Positions 10,185-21,130 are shown, numbered from the stretch's first letter. The stretch is 64,000 nt of DNA from Bemisia tabaci (GCF_918797505.1 NC_092801.1:39486517-39550516); one strand, 5' to 3'. Translations and numbers: made by a program. Notes: a model not told the origin generated them from the letters alone.

Positions 10185-10983
10185 CAGGGCCGGATTAAGG
10201 GGGTGGCCACATGGGCCGCGGCCCATGGCGGCAAATTTAGGGGGCGACAAATTTTGCAATTTTTTTAAACGCAGGTACAAAAAATTCGGATTCCGAAAAA
10301 AATTCAAACAAGAAAAGGTGACGAAATCTCTCATTTCCTGAGAGTTCATCAATTTCTAATTTTGTCGCATTTCGGTGATACAAAAGACTGCGCACCTTTA
10401 ATTAGTCGAGTTTAGAGAGAAACCAAACCCGTAATTTGGCCTGGAGCGGCGCGGCGCAAAGAGAAATGATGACGAGGACTTGAGATGAAAAGGAGAAGCC
10501 CTCGACGCGGCGGTCGGTATGTAACACATATTAGCGCCTACGAGACTGCATGAATACTTCACGCATTGCGTCAAACACAGTACGGTCAACAGCGGTCGGC
10601 GCGGCGCGGCGTGAAACGCACAGTGCCTACAAGACTACATGAATACTTCACGCATTGCGCCAAATACAGTGTGGTCAGCGCGACACGGTATGGCACGGTG
10701 GCGGAAGCCACATTTATGTTTGTTCTTTCTTAATTATTTAGTTCATTTCTTACAAATGAAAGGCTTTGTCCCCACAGAGATAGGTTTACGGAACTGAACT
10801 TTTGCTAGTAGTGTTGACAGGGCTTACGCAAAAAATGTGTCCAACACGAGTGAACGCGTCTTATGCACCCTTCTCCCTCCGGCACATTTACTTGATGGTT
10901 TTTATTGATGTTTCAAAATGAATAAGGAGAGGGCGGCAAAATGCAGCCTGCCCATGGGCGGCAAGTAGGTAAATCCGACCATG
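10185..10983 (+). mobile_element. hAT-1 copy 4, full length
   Basis: It starts CAGGGCCGGATTAAG and ends AAATCCGACCATG (a decayed terminus). It is flanked by CACTGAAA at 10177-10184 and 10984-10991, a perfect 8-bp duplication. The target duplication is itself the end of a CACTG-1 element, so this copy inserted into that element's terminus. It has the family GCGCCTACAA subrepeats at 10535-10690 and no transposase. Confidence 0.88.
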
Positions 10984-11120
10984 CACTGAAAAAAAAAAAA
11001 TTAGATATAAAAATAAAAATTGACAAGAAAAAATACTTTCGATTTAATTGGATTTTTGCTTGAATCAATAAGGAATCCGCTTAAATTAAGAGACTTAATC
11101 GAATATCTTTAAATCGAAGA
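10984..11120 (+). mobile_element. CACTG-1 fragment, split by hAT-1 copy 4
   Basis: CACTGAAAAAA, then TTGACAAGAAAAAATAC and AAATTAAGAGACTTAAT, match the left half of the CACTG-1 family. Similarity fades near 11120. Confidence 0.6.
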
Positions 11121-11126
11121 TCAGCA

Positions 11127-11325
11127 CAGGAAAAAATGGTCTTGCTGATTTAACAGTTGAATCGTTAAGAAAAAGTGTGAGGCATGTTAAATTGTATACT
11201 TTATAATGAACGCTACTTTAACCACGTGGTTAAATTAGCATTTTTCATTGTAAAATCTACATTGAAACATATCGGCCACTTTTTTTTAACAATTCATTCG
11301 TTAAATCAGCAAGACCATTTGACCA
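11127..11325. mobile_element. TTAAATTAGC hairpin MITE, copy 1
   Basis: ATGGTCTTGCTGATTTAAC is mirrored by TTAAATCAGCAAGACCAT, with a symmetric centre around ACCACGTGGT. A second copy, interrupted, is at 31886-32307. Confidence 0.65.
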
Positions 11326-11349
11326 TGACGATTGCCGAATTCAGGCATA

Positions 11350-11578
11350 CACTGGAAAAAAAAACACATTGGATCTGGAGTCCAGACTCTTGAAAACATT
11401 GACAAGAAAAAATACTCTTGATTCAATCAGATTTAAGTTTAAATGAAAAGGCAATCCGCTCAAATTAAGAGGCTTGGTTCTTGATTTAAGCAAAAATCCG
11501 ATTGAATCAAGAGTATTTTTTCTTGTCGATATTTTTAAGAGTCTGGACTCTAGATCCAATGCGTTTTTTTTTCCAGTG
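11350..11578. mobile_element. CACTG-1 foldback element, copy 2
   Basis: CACTGGAAAAAAAAAC…TTTTTTTTTCCAGTG, with almost the whole length self-complementary (TCCAGACTCTTGAAAAC versus TTTTTAAGAGTCTGGAC). Flanked by TA on both sides, a 2-bp target duplication. CACTR termini with 2-3-bp duplications are typical of the CACTA (EnSpm/CMC) superfamily, so that is the likely parent. Confidence 0.8.
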
Positions 11579-12278
11579 TAGATATTTTGCAAAGATGATA
11601 ATTAGCATGCTCCTAAAAACATTCCGATGAAAAGCCTGCTCTCACGAGGTCATAGGAATATTTGGTGTTGTTGAATTCGCCGTTTCCCTCGCGAAAGAAC
11701 GTAACTTCATTTCAATGTTGCCAAATTTCCCGTCGTTTATTGCACATTAACGAGGAGAATCTTCGCCATTTTCAACTGATAATTCTACTGATTTTTCTCC
11801 ACATTTCATGCAAAAATCAGATAACTTTCGTATGAAAATCGTACACGTACATTTTGGTCAAATAAATGAATTGTTTGAGTCAATCTGGCAACCTTGGAGT
11901 GGAGTTACGTTCCTTCGTCCGGGAGACGACGAATTGTGACGTGTAACATTTTTGGGATTGTTTCGGTAATCGCGGCGAAGCGCCCCCGCTGAGGCGGAAC
12001 TTTTGACAGCGGGGAAAACATAAAAACCAGCGCCGTAAAATCAATGACTCCAGATATAAAACACTTCCAAGAGGTAGAGCAGCCAGCAACCGAGTGCAGT
12101 AATGGGCCAACGAAAACATCAAGCTCAGTTACCATCCCGGGAGAGGGTGGACGTTGTATAAGGTTTGCATTCCAAAAATTCCTTACCGCTCCGACGTTGC
12201 TAAATTTCTCAAGAAAATTGAATGGAGGGAGGGCGAAAATGCTTAGTGAGAATACCCATGGTGAAAGTTGGAAAACGC
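11579..12278. other. unassigned sequence
   Basis: Low repeat content, with a modestly GC-rich part around 11930-12150. No conserved reading frame; open frames up to about 80 codons on both strands look random. Confidence 0.4.
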
Positions 12279-12500
12279 ATATCGATGGCTGAAAACGAGA
12301 CCTCTCATCTCCGTTTGCAACGTTGCAGCCGTCCGGTCATACTTTATTTTTTCTTTGGAAACTGACTTTTAATTTTAACCTTGGAAAACTGAACAACGTG
12401 TTCTCTGGAACATTGTCTTGATTTTTCCTCTTTAGTGAAATGCTCTGTACAAATTTCAAGCTCTAAAGTTGACTTGTTCCTCTTCGGAAAAATAAACTAG
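12279..12500 (+). mobile_element. CGTATCTCC/TTGGCCATCG MITE, half copy
   Basis: ATCGATGGCTGAAAACGAGA followed by CATCTCCGTTTGCAACGTTG matches one end of the family seen complete at 15518 and 48317. The other end is missing. Confidence 0.5.
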
Positions 12501-12880
12501 GAAAATTTTGAGGCACTGCAATGGAGATATACATTGTATCAAAAGTACAACAAAAGTACTTGGTCAAACTTAAGTTTGAATATAATAATGTTGGCCAAAC
12601 TGAGATTTGCCTTAGACTAAGAAGATAATTCGTCAATATAAGAATAATTAATTTTGAAAAAAAAGTAGGTAGTTGCCCAGAGGCAGACTTAAAAATTAAT
12701 TTGGGTTGGATTTGAAGATAAAAATTGAAAAAAAGTTATGAATGAAAAATTGACAAAATATTCAAATAGACCTTTTATCAAGCTTAGGTTTGCTCGAGCC
12801 TCTTGGTGAAGCTCGTCTTCAGTTTCGCGACTTCATGAAGACTTCGAAAATGAGTCGACTAAATCTTCCCTTTTATCAAA

Positions 12881-13102
12881 CACTGGAAAAAAACACATTG
12901 AATCTAGAGTCCAGACTCTTAAAATCGACAAGAAAAAATACTCTTGATTCAATCAGACTTAAGCTTAAATCAAGAACCAAGCCTCTTAATTTGAGCGGAT
13001 TTCCTTTTGATTTAAGCTTAAATCTGATTGAATCAAGAGTCCTTTTTCTTGTCAATGTTTTCAAGAGTCCAGACTCTAGATCCAATGTGTTTTTTTCCAG
13101 TG
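12881..13102. mobile_element. CACTG-1 foldback element, copy 3
   Basis: CACTGGAAAAAAACACATTG at the left, TTTTTTTCCAGTG at the right, flanked by AA on both sides. Open frames of 94-138 codons through it exist on both strands only because the arms are complementary. Confidence 0.82.
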
Positions 13103-13780
13103 AACGAATCCCACAAATACCATTTTCGTCATCGGCGTACATCAACCGAAAGTTTCGCACAATACTAATTCAACAAATCCTTCCGCGACACGGCAACCAG
13201 GTGTAAATCCAGCGCAACTCAAGTCCGAGAACGAAACACCGGCCGGTTGAGGGGGCGGGGGGGGGGGGATAAAAAAGCGAGATGGGTTAAGGAGCAAGCG
13301 CAGGCACGCAGAGCGTCGAAATATTTCACGCGGTGGTGGCCCGGGGGCCGGCCCCCTCCACCCGGGCGTGCGTCATGGCGGGAACTTTTCTCTCAAGGCC
13401 ACACACTCATTCATGATTTGAGCCGGGGCCGGCGGGGGGACGGGGGGTAGTGGCGAGGGGGACGGGGTCACATTCACACCGCGACGATCCTGACTCAGAG
13501 GAGCCGGCGGGATAATTGGGTCCGTGAGTCATCGCGCGCTTGCGCTGTAGCCGGATTCAAAGCTCGGCGCAGCTTTCTGCGAGCCGTTCTTGAAATTGAT
13601 AGACAAAGCGAAGTAGGGTTTTGATACTCTATTTTCGGAGGGTATAATATCGACGGTGAAACTGCAAAAATGCTTAGCTCGGTTGCGGTGTTTCGAAATC
13701 TCTGCTCCTATTTTATTTTTTGAGAGGAGATAAGAAGACCAACTGACCAACATTTGAGGTTTTCACAGAATAGGTATTCG
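13103..13780. other. GC-rich island, no recognised gene
   Basis: From about 13240 to 13560 the sequence is strongly G/C-rich with many CpG and G-runs, unlike its surroundings. It could be a promoter or an unmethylated exon, but I see no conserved protein or core promoter arrangement. Confidence 0.35.
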
Positions 13781-13782
13781 TT

Positions 13783-14013
13783 CACTGGAAAAAAAACACA
13801 TTGGATCTTGAGTCCAGACTCTTAAAAACATCGACAAGAAAAAATACTCTTGATTCAATCAGATTTAATCTGAAATCAAGAACCAATCCTCTTAATTTGA
13901 GCGGATTTCCTTTTGATTTAAGCTTGAATCGATTGAATCAAGAGTTCTTTTTCTTGTCAATGTTTTCAAGAGTCTGGACTACATAGATCCAATGTGTTTT
14001 TTTTTTTCCAGTG
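13783..14013. mobile_element. CACTG-1 foldback element, copy 4
   Basis: CACTGGAAAAAAAACACATT…TTTTTTTTTCCAGTG, flanked by TT on both sides. The right arm has a small insertion (GACTACATAG) in the conserved GTCTGGACTC…TAGATCC stretch. Confidence 0.82.
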
Positions 14014-14035
14014 TTAGAAAGAGAAGAAAAAGCGT

Positions 14036-14225
14036 ATTTTATCTATCAATTACAATAATCAGCCGGCAATCAAAGGAGACAGGACAAATGACTTTAAAGC
14101 TATCGCACAGTCTCATCTCAGACTCTGACAGCTCATCGTAATTCACCGGGTAACTTGCAACTCGACTCTCTACTTTTCTACATTGGCGTTAAAGTCTCCA
14201 AGCCGAATGTATAACAACCCAGCAA
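14036..14225 (+). repeat. GATAGACAAAGC family fragment
   Basis: Contains TATCAATTACAATAATCAGC, GACAAATGACTTTAAA and GGCGTTAAAGTCTCCAAG, shared with 17140, 27265 (inverse), 40560 and 56520. Confidence 0.6.
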
Positions 14226-15290
14226 TATCTGAGTGCAGTTCATGCTTTTCATCAGCGGACGATATTAAGAGGATAAATCCCTGTTCATACCTATCGTAGA
14301 TCTAACACGATACAATTGATTGTACTTAGATTCGAAGAAAAATCCATCAGATTATATGCGTTTTCAGCGCAGCGTGTTATGAAAATTACATTTTGATTTT
14401 AGTCAAGTATTGAGGTTTGTCGGTGACATTTTTTTTCCAATATTCAAAGGAAGAATTCTAATTGACCTATTTGTAAGGCTATGGTTGGTAGGTGCATTAA
14501 GAGAGAACAACAGAAAAGTTGACCTAGGTAATCCTAAAACTTTACGTTTTTAAAATATTTGAACCCAACGTACTATATACCACTGAGAAAAATGTACGGC
14601 TTATAAACCAATTAATGGTTCAGATGGAACACCACTAATAGCGGTGAAAGCAATATGTAATAATGAAAATAGCATGTATACATTGGTGATGATATGTATA
14701 TCTTAGTATGGTATTTCTACTTCAGTATGGTGAGAATTATTATACTTCATTCTACGGCAATCAGATCCTTGTCGTCCAAAAACTTGGTTCCTCTCCGCTA
14801 AACCGAGTCAAAAAGTTATGCTAGTTTTCCCATCAAAGAACTACAATGACAAAATCCATGGACACGACCCGGCAACGCTGCGAGACTCGCAGAGCTTCCA
14901 GAGACGGGCAAACAAGAAACAACAACAAGATCTGGATCTCCTCCGGCGGGCTTCACCGGAAGCTGCGGGCCCAGTTCCTGTTCTGAGCCGGCGCGGACCT
15001 CAACGCCGCCGTGCTGCGAGTCCCTATCCCAGCGGCGTGACGATTGCACAACGATGACGTGTTCCATCCGTGACGTCACTTCACGTCGAGGCAATTTTAG
15101 ACCAAGCTGAGAGAGTCCATGAGTGTGTCATAGGCACCGAAAGTAGTGCGAAGGTCGTCTCTGAAAGGAAAAAAATAACTCGTCATCGGTGCAAAAAATC
15201 GGCTGTGCGGCCTTTCCAAGTATGTTTAGGCAATGACGCCATGGTGTTTATCTCATCCGATTGGTATTCGATTATCCGTGGGAGGTGATG
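14226..15290. other. unassigned sequence with a GC-rich core
   Basis: 14800-15060 is moderately GC-rich with open frames of about 80-90 codons on both strands. None resembles a known protein, and they have low-complexity Arg/Ser composition. Confidence 0.35.
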
Positions 15291-15296
15291 AGCCAC

Positions 15297-15437
15297 AATT
15301 GGACTACATCTTGCAATTCGGAATAACGATTTCATCTGTAAAAACATGTATGTGCATAGGGAAACAAAAAGCACGTGCGTTTTTTTCTAAACTGAGCCAG
15401 AAATCGCAGTTTCTAATTGCAAAGTGTGGTCCAGTCA
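15297..15437. mobile_element. TTGCAAAATG hairpin MITE, copy 2
   Basis: AATTGGACTACATCTTGCAA is mirrored by TTGCAAAGTGTGGTCCAG; shares the internal TATGTGCATAGGGAAA with the copy at 29130. Confidence 0.62.
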
Positions 15438-15517
15438 ACTAATTCGTGCTTAAAAGAACTGTATGCAAATGCAACGAATCAAGAAGAACTATGAGGCACA
15501 CAAGTATTTCATGCATG

Positions 15518-15770
15518 GATGGCCAAATTGCTAAACCACGTACCTCCATTGCAATGTTTCAAAATTTCCGTTCTTTTTTTATTTTTTCGACAAGAAACAA
15601 GCCAATTTTGAAGCTTGAAATCAATACAAAATATTCTACCGCAACAGAGAGGAAAAATCAGAGAAGTTTTCAGGAATTATGTCGACTAGTTCTCCGAAGA
15701 AAAAGTAAAAGTATAACAGGAAGTCTGCCACGTCGCAAACGGAGATACGCGCTTTCAAACGTTGGCGATC
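15518..15770. mobile_element. CGTATCTCC/TTGGCCATCG MITE, complete copy
   Basis: Left end ATGGCCAAATTGCTAAACCA…TACCTCCATTGCAA and right end TCGCAAACGGAGATACGCGC…GTTGGCGATC are inverted relatives. A second full-span copy at 48317 is interrupted by another MITE. Confidence 0.65.
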
Positions 15771-16010
15771 GGAATGGTTCTTCTTTATATCATTTAAAAA
15801 TAGTACATTTTAGCATAAATACATCCAATGGAGCCACTCTTTGTAGAAACACCGCGTAAATTTTGCAACACTGCTCAGAATACGCAAATTTGTGCCTTAT
15901 TTGTGATTGAAAGATATATGAACGGCCTTCTAGAATAATGATGCTGTACAATGTACATAACATAATGCACGGGACACCGGGATCTTTCAGTGACGTGGCG
16001 CGCTTTGCGA
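15771..16010. other. unassigned sequence
   Basis: Only a short TAGCATAAATACATCCAAT fragment of the TGGACGTATTT family (about 15812) is recognisable. Confidence 0.35.
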
Positions 16011-16125
16011 TATATCGATTGATCTGCCATTTAAACCTATGAAAAAGGATCGATAAACAGGGTGTTCGCATCGAACACCTTAATTATTGATTCTTTGCCA
16101 TAGCTTCAAATGGGGAGATATCGAT
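16011..16125. mobile_element. small hairpin MITE (TAAAGAATCGAT family), copy 2
   Basis: TATATCGATTGATCTGCCAT at the left is mirrored by ATGGGGAGATATCGAT at the right, around GGGTGTTCGCATCGAACACC. Confidence 0.6.
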
Positions 16126-17139
16126 CGCTTAAGCCTCTCACCTGAATGTCTGCATACATCGAGAGACTTTAACGCTTGAGTAGAAATGTTGTAAGTTACA
16201 AAAAAAACAAGAATCCCTGAGGATGCTAGGAGACAACTTTGACCTTGACCTACATAATAGCTTGCTGATTGCAAATAGCTTAAGAAGAGGTAAGAAAAAA
16301 CACTAAATTTGTGAGTTTTATTTAGCCTGTTAAAAGATTAAAAAAGACTCCGTGATGACGAAAAAAAGCGAATACAAATTGTTGCTGGTATGGTATGATC
16401 TGAAAAGTACGATCGTGGCAAAAAAGGTTGGTCAACCGTATTTTACTATTATTCTGTAATTTTAAGCATCCGGTGCGTTATTAAGCAGGTAATGTCCATC
16501 AATATCAATATGATGTAAAAAATAATTAGACAACAACTCATTGTTAAACCGACTACCTAGAATCAAGTAAACCAATTCAAGGTATACAGACTGATTCTCA
16601 GGATTGAGCCCAATATCTGATCGGTCAACTGAGCGTTCAAACTGGACGTCGAAGACGATCTTACTTGGAGAAAAATCAAAGAGGCCGCGCTGTTAAGGAG
16701 CTGGAGGGTGGTGGGTGGGGGGAGAAAAATTATTCCTCTCTCTCTTTTTCTGCGATGAAGGAAATTGGGATTGGTGCCGCCAACTTCCACGTAACTTGTG
16801 GATGCTGCGGTCGCCAGATCGCCTGGAATTGATGCAATTTCTCTGCTTGCATCAATAACCGGAAGCTGCAATTCTTCACTTGTTATATCCTATTACCTCC
16901 CCAGGTTATAGTATTTTAAGGGTCCTTTCCTCTCTCTTGAGAATAGTGTAACATGTAACACATGCTTACTATTCTTAGTCGTTGTCCTGTTTTAAATCAG
17001 TCCATGCGTGAGACATTATATCTGTTCTTCGTATAATTTTTTTCGAATTAATGTACATATTTTCGTCACTAAATTAGCACATAAGGGCGTTTTGTGACTC
17101 CCAATCACCAATAAATCCAAACCTCCCGCACACATCATC
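16126..17139. other. unassigned sequence
   Basis: AT-rich. No conserved coding sequence or repeat family that I can name. Confidence 0.35.
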
Positions 17140-17540
17140 TGCGGGCTGATTATTTAGATTGATAGATGAAGCAATGGACAGAGGTGACAAGAAGAAAATA
17201 AAGCGAACCTAATGGTTGGAACAGATGGTTCTTATAGATTAAAGAGGAAAATGATTGACTGACTAGTGGGTTACCGTTAGTTTGTCTATTACTTATACCC
17301 TATGTGTAACTTGCAACTGTCCGCTACCGCCAATGGGATGGCTCCATTTTCTCTTTGCCTTCTTTATCTATCGCTTTGTCCATCAATTTTGATAATCAGC
17401 CTGCAGTCGACCGGACAAATGATGAAGCTACTAGATACTGACTCGTCTCCAACAACACTCTCACCGTGCAAATGGAACTCAGCTCTCTACTTTTCTAAAT
17501 CGGCGTTTAAGTCTCCAAGTCTATTGCTTACTTCCTTTGT
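17140..17540. mobile_element. GATAGACAAAGC hairpin element
   Basis: GCGGGCTGATTATTTAGATT at the left is mirrored by TCAATTTTGATAATCAGCC at 17385-17403, with inverted arms. The accompanying GCGTTTAAGTCTCCAAGTCT block follows. Other copies are at 34170-34480 and 50715-51265. Confidence 0.62.
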
Positions 17541-17687
17541 CTGTTGCAACTATTTTGGACAACTGTTTTTGACTATTTCATCACCCAATTTTTAAATTTC
17601 TAATAGCTACGTACTTAATTGCCATACATCACCATCAAATTCCAACTGTTAAAAACTTTGATACGCGGGTAAATGTATTTTAAATTC

Positions 17688-18100
17688 ACTGAAAAAAAAT
17701 TCTCGGCGTTTTTACCAAGGTCCGTTGGTACCTTTACCATCTCACTTTTTTTTACCGATTATTGGTAATTTTACCAAGATAGACTGGTAAGCTTACCTAA
17801 AAACCGGTATTCTTACTGTTTTTTCAGGTAAGAATACCACTTGTATTGGTAATCAATTCCCGGTAACTTTGCCATTTTATCTCGATAATTCTACCACAGT
17901 TGATAAAAAATATTGGCGTTTTTACCAAGGTCCAGTAAAATTACCGAGTAAGTTCAATAATTTTACCGAGATTTCTCGGTAAAATTACAAATTCCATAAA
18001 TGGTAATTTTACCAAGAAAAAACTGGGATCAAATAAAATCCTGGATTCTTGGTAATTTTACCCTTTTCATAGTAAATACACCGAGATTTTTTTTCCAGTG
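17688..18100 (+). mobile_element. CACTG-2 element, copy 1
   Basis: 413 bp. Starts CACTGAAAAAAAATTCTCGG, ends GAGATTTTTTTTCCAGTG, flanked by TT on both sides. It is dominated by the short motif GGTAA(A)/TTACC in both orientations, giving multiple internal hairpins. Two near-identical copies (36769 and 41588) show it was recently active. CACTA-superfamily affinity is inferred from the termini and 2-bp duplication. Confidence 0.85.
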
Positions 18101-18490
18101 TTCACACATCATAATTTAATGCACACATTGTGTGTGGAGCCGATTTAAATAATCAGTACGCGTGCGATGGATGAGCGTGGCAACAGCTCCAAAGACGAAT
18201 TTAATCAAATCAATGAGATACACCTGCAGAGGAGCGAAGAGGAGTTTATTCATTCACCGGATGGCGCCGCACCCACAATAATGCCACATTTCAAGGATTT
18301 ATAATAACAACTTTCAACGTTTTTGACAGCAATTGTGGCTCATTTGGTGTCGGTGGTTCAGTTTCCGCTTTGGAAAAACTGAGCGATTTGACGCACTATT
18401 AATTATTGAGCCACATACCCAATTTCATTGAAAAGATCAAATTGGACGTTCTTATATTACCTGGATCAGAAAGAAAATTTAACTTGAAAC
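18101..18490. other. unassigned sequence
   Basis: Contains a 45-codon open frame (18167 to about 18304) of ordinary amino-acid composition, which I cannot match and do not call as a gene. Confidence 0.35.
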
Positions 18491-18640
18491 GGACCGCGCT
18501 AAGCAGGAAGGAATCAAGCCACATCAGCTATTGTCAAATTTCACAGCATGGGCAATTTATTTTTTTATGAGAGAACGTTTCTGCGGATTTTTTTGAAAAT
18601 TTTAAGGAATTTGCTTCGTACTACGCAGAGAATTCGGCGT
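18491..18640 (+). mobile_element. GGACC MITE, left half
   Basis: GGACCGCGCTAAGCAGGAAG…CAAGCCACATCAGCTATTG, then the family interior; the right half is missing. Confidence 0.65.
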
Positions 18641-18985
18641 AGATGATTAAAAAAGAAATATGATTTCATTTGTAGTTGTGTGCTCTCTTCCTTTTGGCAT
18701 ACATTTTAACGTGATAATGACAAAATATCAAGGTAGTTCTTGTATGCAGAGGTATGTAATTATCCATTGACATTTGCGACTTTAAATCATAAAAATATTT
18801 CAAAAGAAACATTTGCAGTTAAATAGGCAGATGCAAATGAAAAGAATGGTAACACATTCAACCAAATGCACCCGATGAATTTCGAAAAAGTCTCGACCTT
18901 GTCAAATGTTTATGGCTTCCTGACTTTTTATGATCGTTCACCTCAACCGCAGTCAGTGATTCACACGTGGTTAGGAGGATTATTG

Positions 18986-19243
18986 TGCCGTGCTGGGGGA
19001 AAACGCCGTATGAGCATTCGAATGTTGCCGAATTATCTCCCAAGAAATATATATTTTTGAAGAAAGTTATGAATATTTTTCCTTGGAATTTTTAGACTTT
19101 ACAGATCAAATTACGAACGAAATCATCTGCAAAATTGGAAGAGAAGTATTCACAAATTTCCTGAAAATTCGTGATTTGTCGAAGAGAATTTGGCAACGTC
19201 TGATGGCTCATATGATTTTTTTTTTTTTTTTTTTTGCACGGCA
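18986..19243. mobile_element. CCGTATG hairpin MITE
   Basis: Left TGCCGTGCTGGGGGAAAACG…CCGTATGAGC and right GGCAACGTCTGATGGCTCAT…GCACGGCA. A poly(T) run of about 20 has replaced the usual ACGGCGTTTTT in the right arm. Confidence 0.78.
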
Positions 19244-19614
19244 GTCTTGGGGTCAGCCAAATCCTTGTAACGATGGATGAATCACACCAATTGCTGAAGC
19301 ATGAAATATCCAGCCCTCGTGTATTCCACAGACTTACTCATTTGAAAATTCCCCAACGTAAAATTCAAAATGAGAATGTCCAAAAGTTCATCGTCATTTC
19401 AGTAGACGTCTGAGTCGAAGCTCCACACTGAACAGCTGTTGACAGTGAGTCCGTGGCGGAATGAAAACGGAAAAACCACGAAATTCCGCTTGCAAATTCA
19501 GAGGCTGATTCAAAACTGATTTTTCAATGATCCGGTTCAAATAAGGTGCACTTTAATCTATACTATAAGCTCCAAGACCTCCTAATTTTGCGAAACTGGT
19601 GACGCTTAGTTCCA
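19244..19614. other. unassigned sequence
   Basis: No gene or repeat recognised. Confidence 0.35.
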
Positions 19615-19943
19615 GCGTTCTACCGGGCCGATTTTCATGATTTTTGCGGTTATCGACGGGCAATTGTCTCTAGATAAGCCAACTCTTTTCAGATTTTCAA
19701 AATATGGCCCAGGTTTTTTTATATTACGTGGTAAAGTTGCGAATTCTCCCATTAAACAATGTAAATTTATACTTTTTGTCATAGTTCGTTTGAGCGTTCT
19801 ACCGGGCCGATTTCCATGATTTTTGCGTAAATCGAGAGGTAATAGGCCCTAGATGAGCCCGCTGTAATCAGATTTTGGAAAAAGGACCCAGGTTTTTTTT
19901 AAAATCACGTTATAAAAGTGAGTGAGTTTACAGAATGCTCCGG
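19615..19943 (+). repeat. two direct repeats, spaced about 180 bp
   Basis: GCGTTCTACCGGGCCGATTT recurs at about 19615 and 19795. Each is followed by CATGATTTTTGCG, a GATTTT(C/G) block and CCCAGGTTTTTTT. The divergence shows an old duplication. Confidence 0.65.
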
Positions 19944-20051
19944 TACTGCTACCGCTATGCGCGGGAGGATGCGCAGTGGTCGAGGAGGTTGCGCAGTAGT
20001 TGTGTAGCCTGCGCATCAGCTCTACACTTATCTACACAAGATTCGTGCCGG

Positions 20052-20140
20052 GTGCTATCACGTTGAGCGGTGGCCGAGTCGTCTAAGACGTCGAATGCGT
20101 CCACTTTACCTCGACGTGAGTTCGATCCCCGACTCATGAA
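20052..20140 (+). tRNA. tRNA-like sequence (class II, Leu/Ser type), probably a pseudogene or SINE head
   Basis: TGGCCGAGTCGTCTAAGACG fits the A box and D-arm of Leu/Ser tRNAs. GAGTTCGATCCCC fits the B box and T-loop 45 bases downstream. TGAG and CTCA could close the acceptor stem. Several stem mismatches and the lack of a clean anticodon arm argue against a working tRNA. RNA polymerase III promoter function is possible. Confidence 0.5.
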
Positions 20141-20326
20141 ATCTCCATTATTACTTGACTATCATTGTTTATTGTTTTACTGCAATATTTCATTAGGCAG
20201 TCATTCCAAAACGAGTCCTTTTAATTTTAAAGTAATTTTAAGTATAAAGTTTAAAATTTAAGTATATCTCATATCGTAATCTTTCAGGGGAAAAATAAAA
20301 CTAACACTGATAGGAGAGTAAAAATA

Positions 20327-20406
20327 GGGCCGCGAAGCGGCCCATTGACGGCGCGGAGCGCCTTCAGGGGGTTGGGCCGCGTAGCGGCCAGGGGGCGTAG
20401 CCCCCT
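20327..20406 (+). repeat. cluster of four GC-rich hairpins with GNA triloops
   Basis: Four perfect short hairpins follow one another: GGGCCGC-GAA-GCGGCCC (20327-20343), GGCGC-GGA-GCGCC (20350-20362), GGCCGC-GTA-GCGGCC (20375-20389) and AGGGGGC-GTA-GCCCCCT (20390-20406). Each stem is closed by a three-base G-N-A loop. The surroundings are AT-rich. The function is unknown. Confidence 0.85.
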
Positions 20407-20509
20407 AGTATGATTCTAATGCGGTTGCATATGCTGACTGGTGAATATTTTTATTCAGAGAACCGTTAGAAAGTTTTATTCATCAGTCATCAGAAGTCTT
20501 TGGACTTTC

Positions 20510-20765
20510 CCAGATCTGATATTTCTTGAAAATTATGAATTCATTAGGCCTGAACATTCTTCTAAAAATAGTGCATGTTTGCATTACTGTCCTGCATTTT
20601 TCCCAGAACTTTTGAAATTCCCGAAAGGTTCCGGATCTTTTGCATTTTTCGGAACTACCTTGGAACTTCTGAAAAAATCTAAAAAGAATCCCGGAGTTTT
20701 GACGGTCATGGAATGGGAGAAACTGAAACAAAAAAGTTCCGAATTCCGGAACCTTTGAATGGGGA
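20510..20765 (+). repeat. short relative of the 31-bp tandem repeat
   Basis: CGGAACTACCTTGGAACTTCTGAAAAAATC and GTTTTGACGGTCATGGAATG resemble the array at 28740-29060 and its right flank. Only about two units are present here, against about nine there. Confidence 0.6.
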
Positions 20766-20799
20766 GCACTGCTCTGTGCAGTTAATTACTAATTTCTTT

Positions 20800-21130
20800 T
20801 GTTTTTAGTTGAAGAGCCTCTGATCAGGCAACCGGGTAATTTAACGTGGCGCCTAGTAATTAGGCTCATCCGGGCGGGACGGTCGGCTTGATACCCAGAT
20901 TGATTCGAATCCAATCGGCGGTGCCGGTATCGGTACCCGCAACTCACCGTCGGCCCGCCCGCCCGCCCGCGCCGGTCAAGCTTCAACGCTTTTGCCCGGC
21001 GCGGATCGCGGACGGTGGTGATCAGTCGCGTCTTGTTTGATCAGAAGCGCCCGGCGCGGCGACTGGTTTTGATTACACGGTTAACGCTTGTAAAATCAGC
21101 GCCGCTGATTCCACTGTTGCCGAACCAGGT
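20800..21130. other. GC-rich stretch without a recognised gene
   Basis: Rich in CCCGCC and GGCGCGG. I see no conserved protein or RNA. Confidence 0.35.

Noticed and set aside
12790..13206. 138-codon frame
   Set aside because: It runs through a CACTG-1 foldback, and the opposite strand is also open because the arms are complementary.
18167..18304. 45-codon frame with coding-like amino-acid composition
   Set aside because: Too short, no homology I can name, and no clear splice acceptor upstream.
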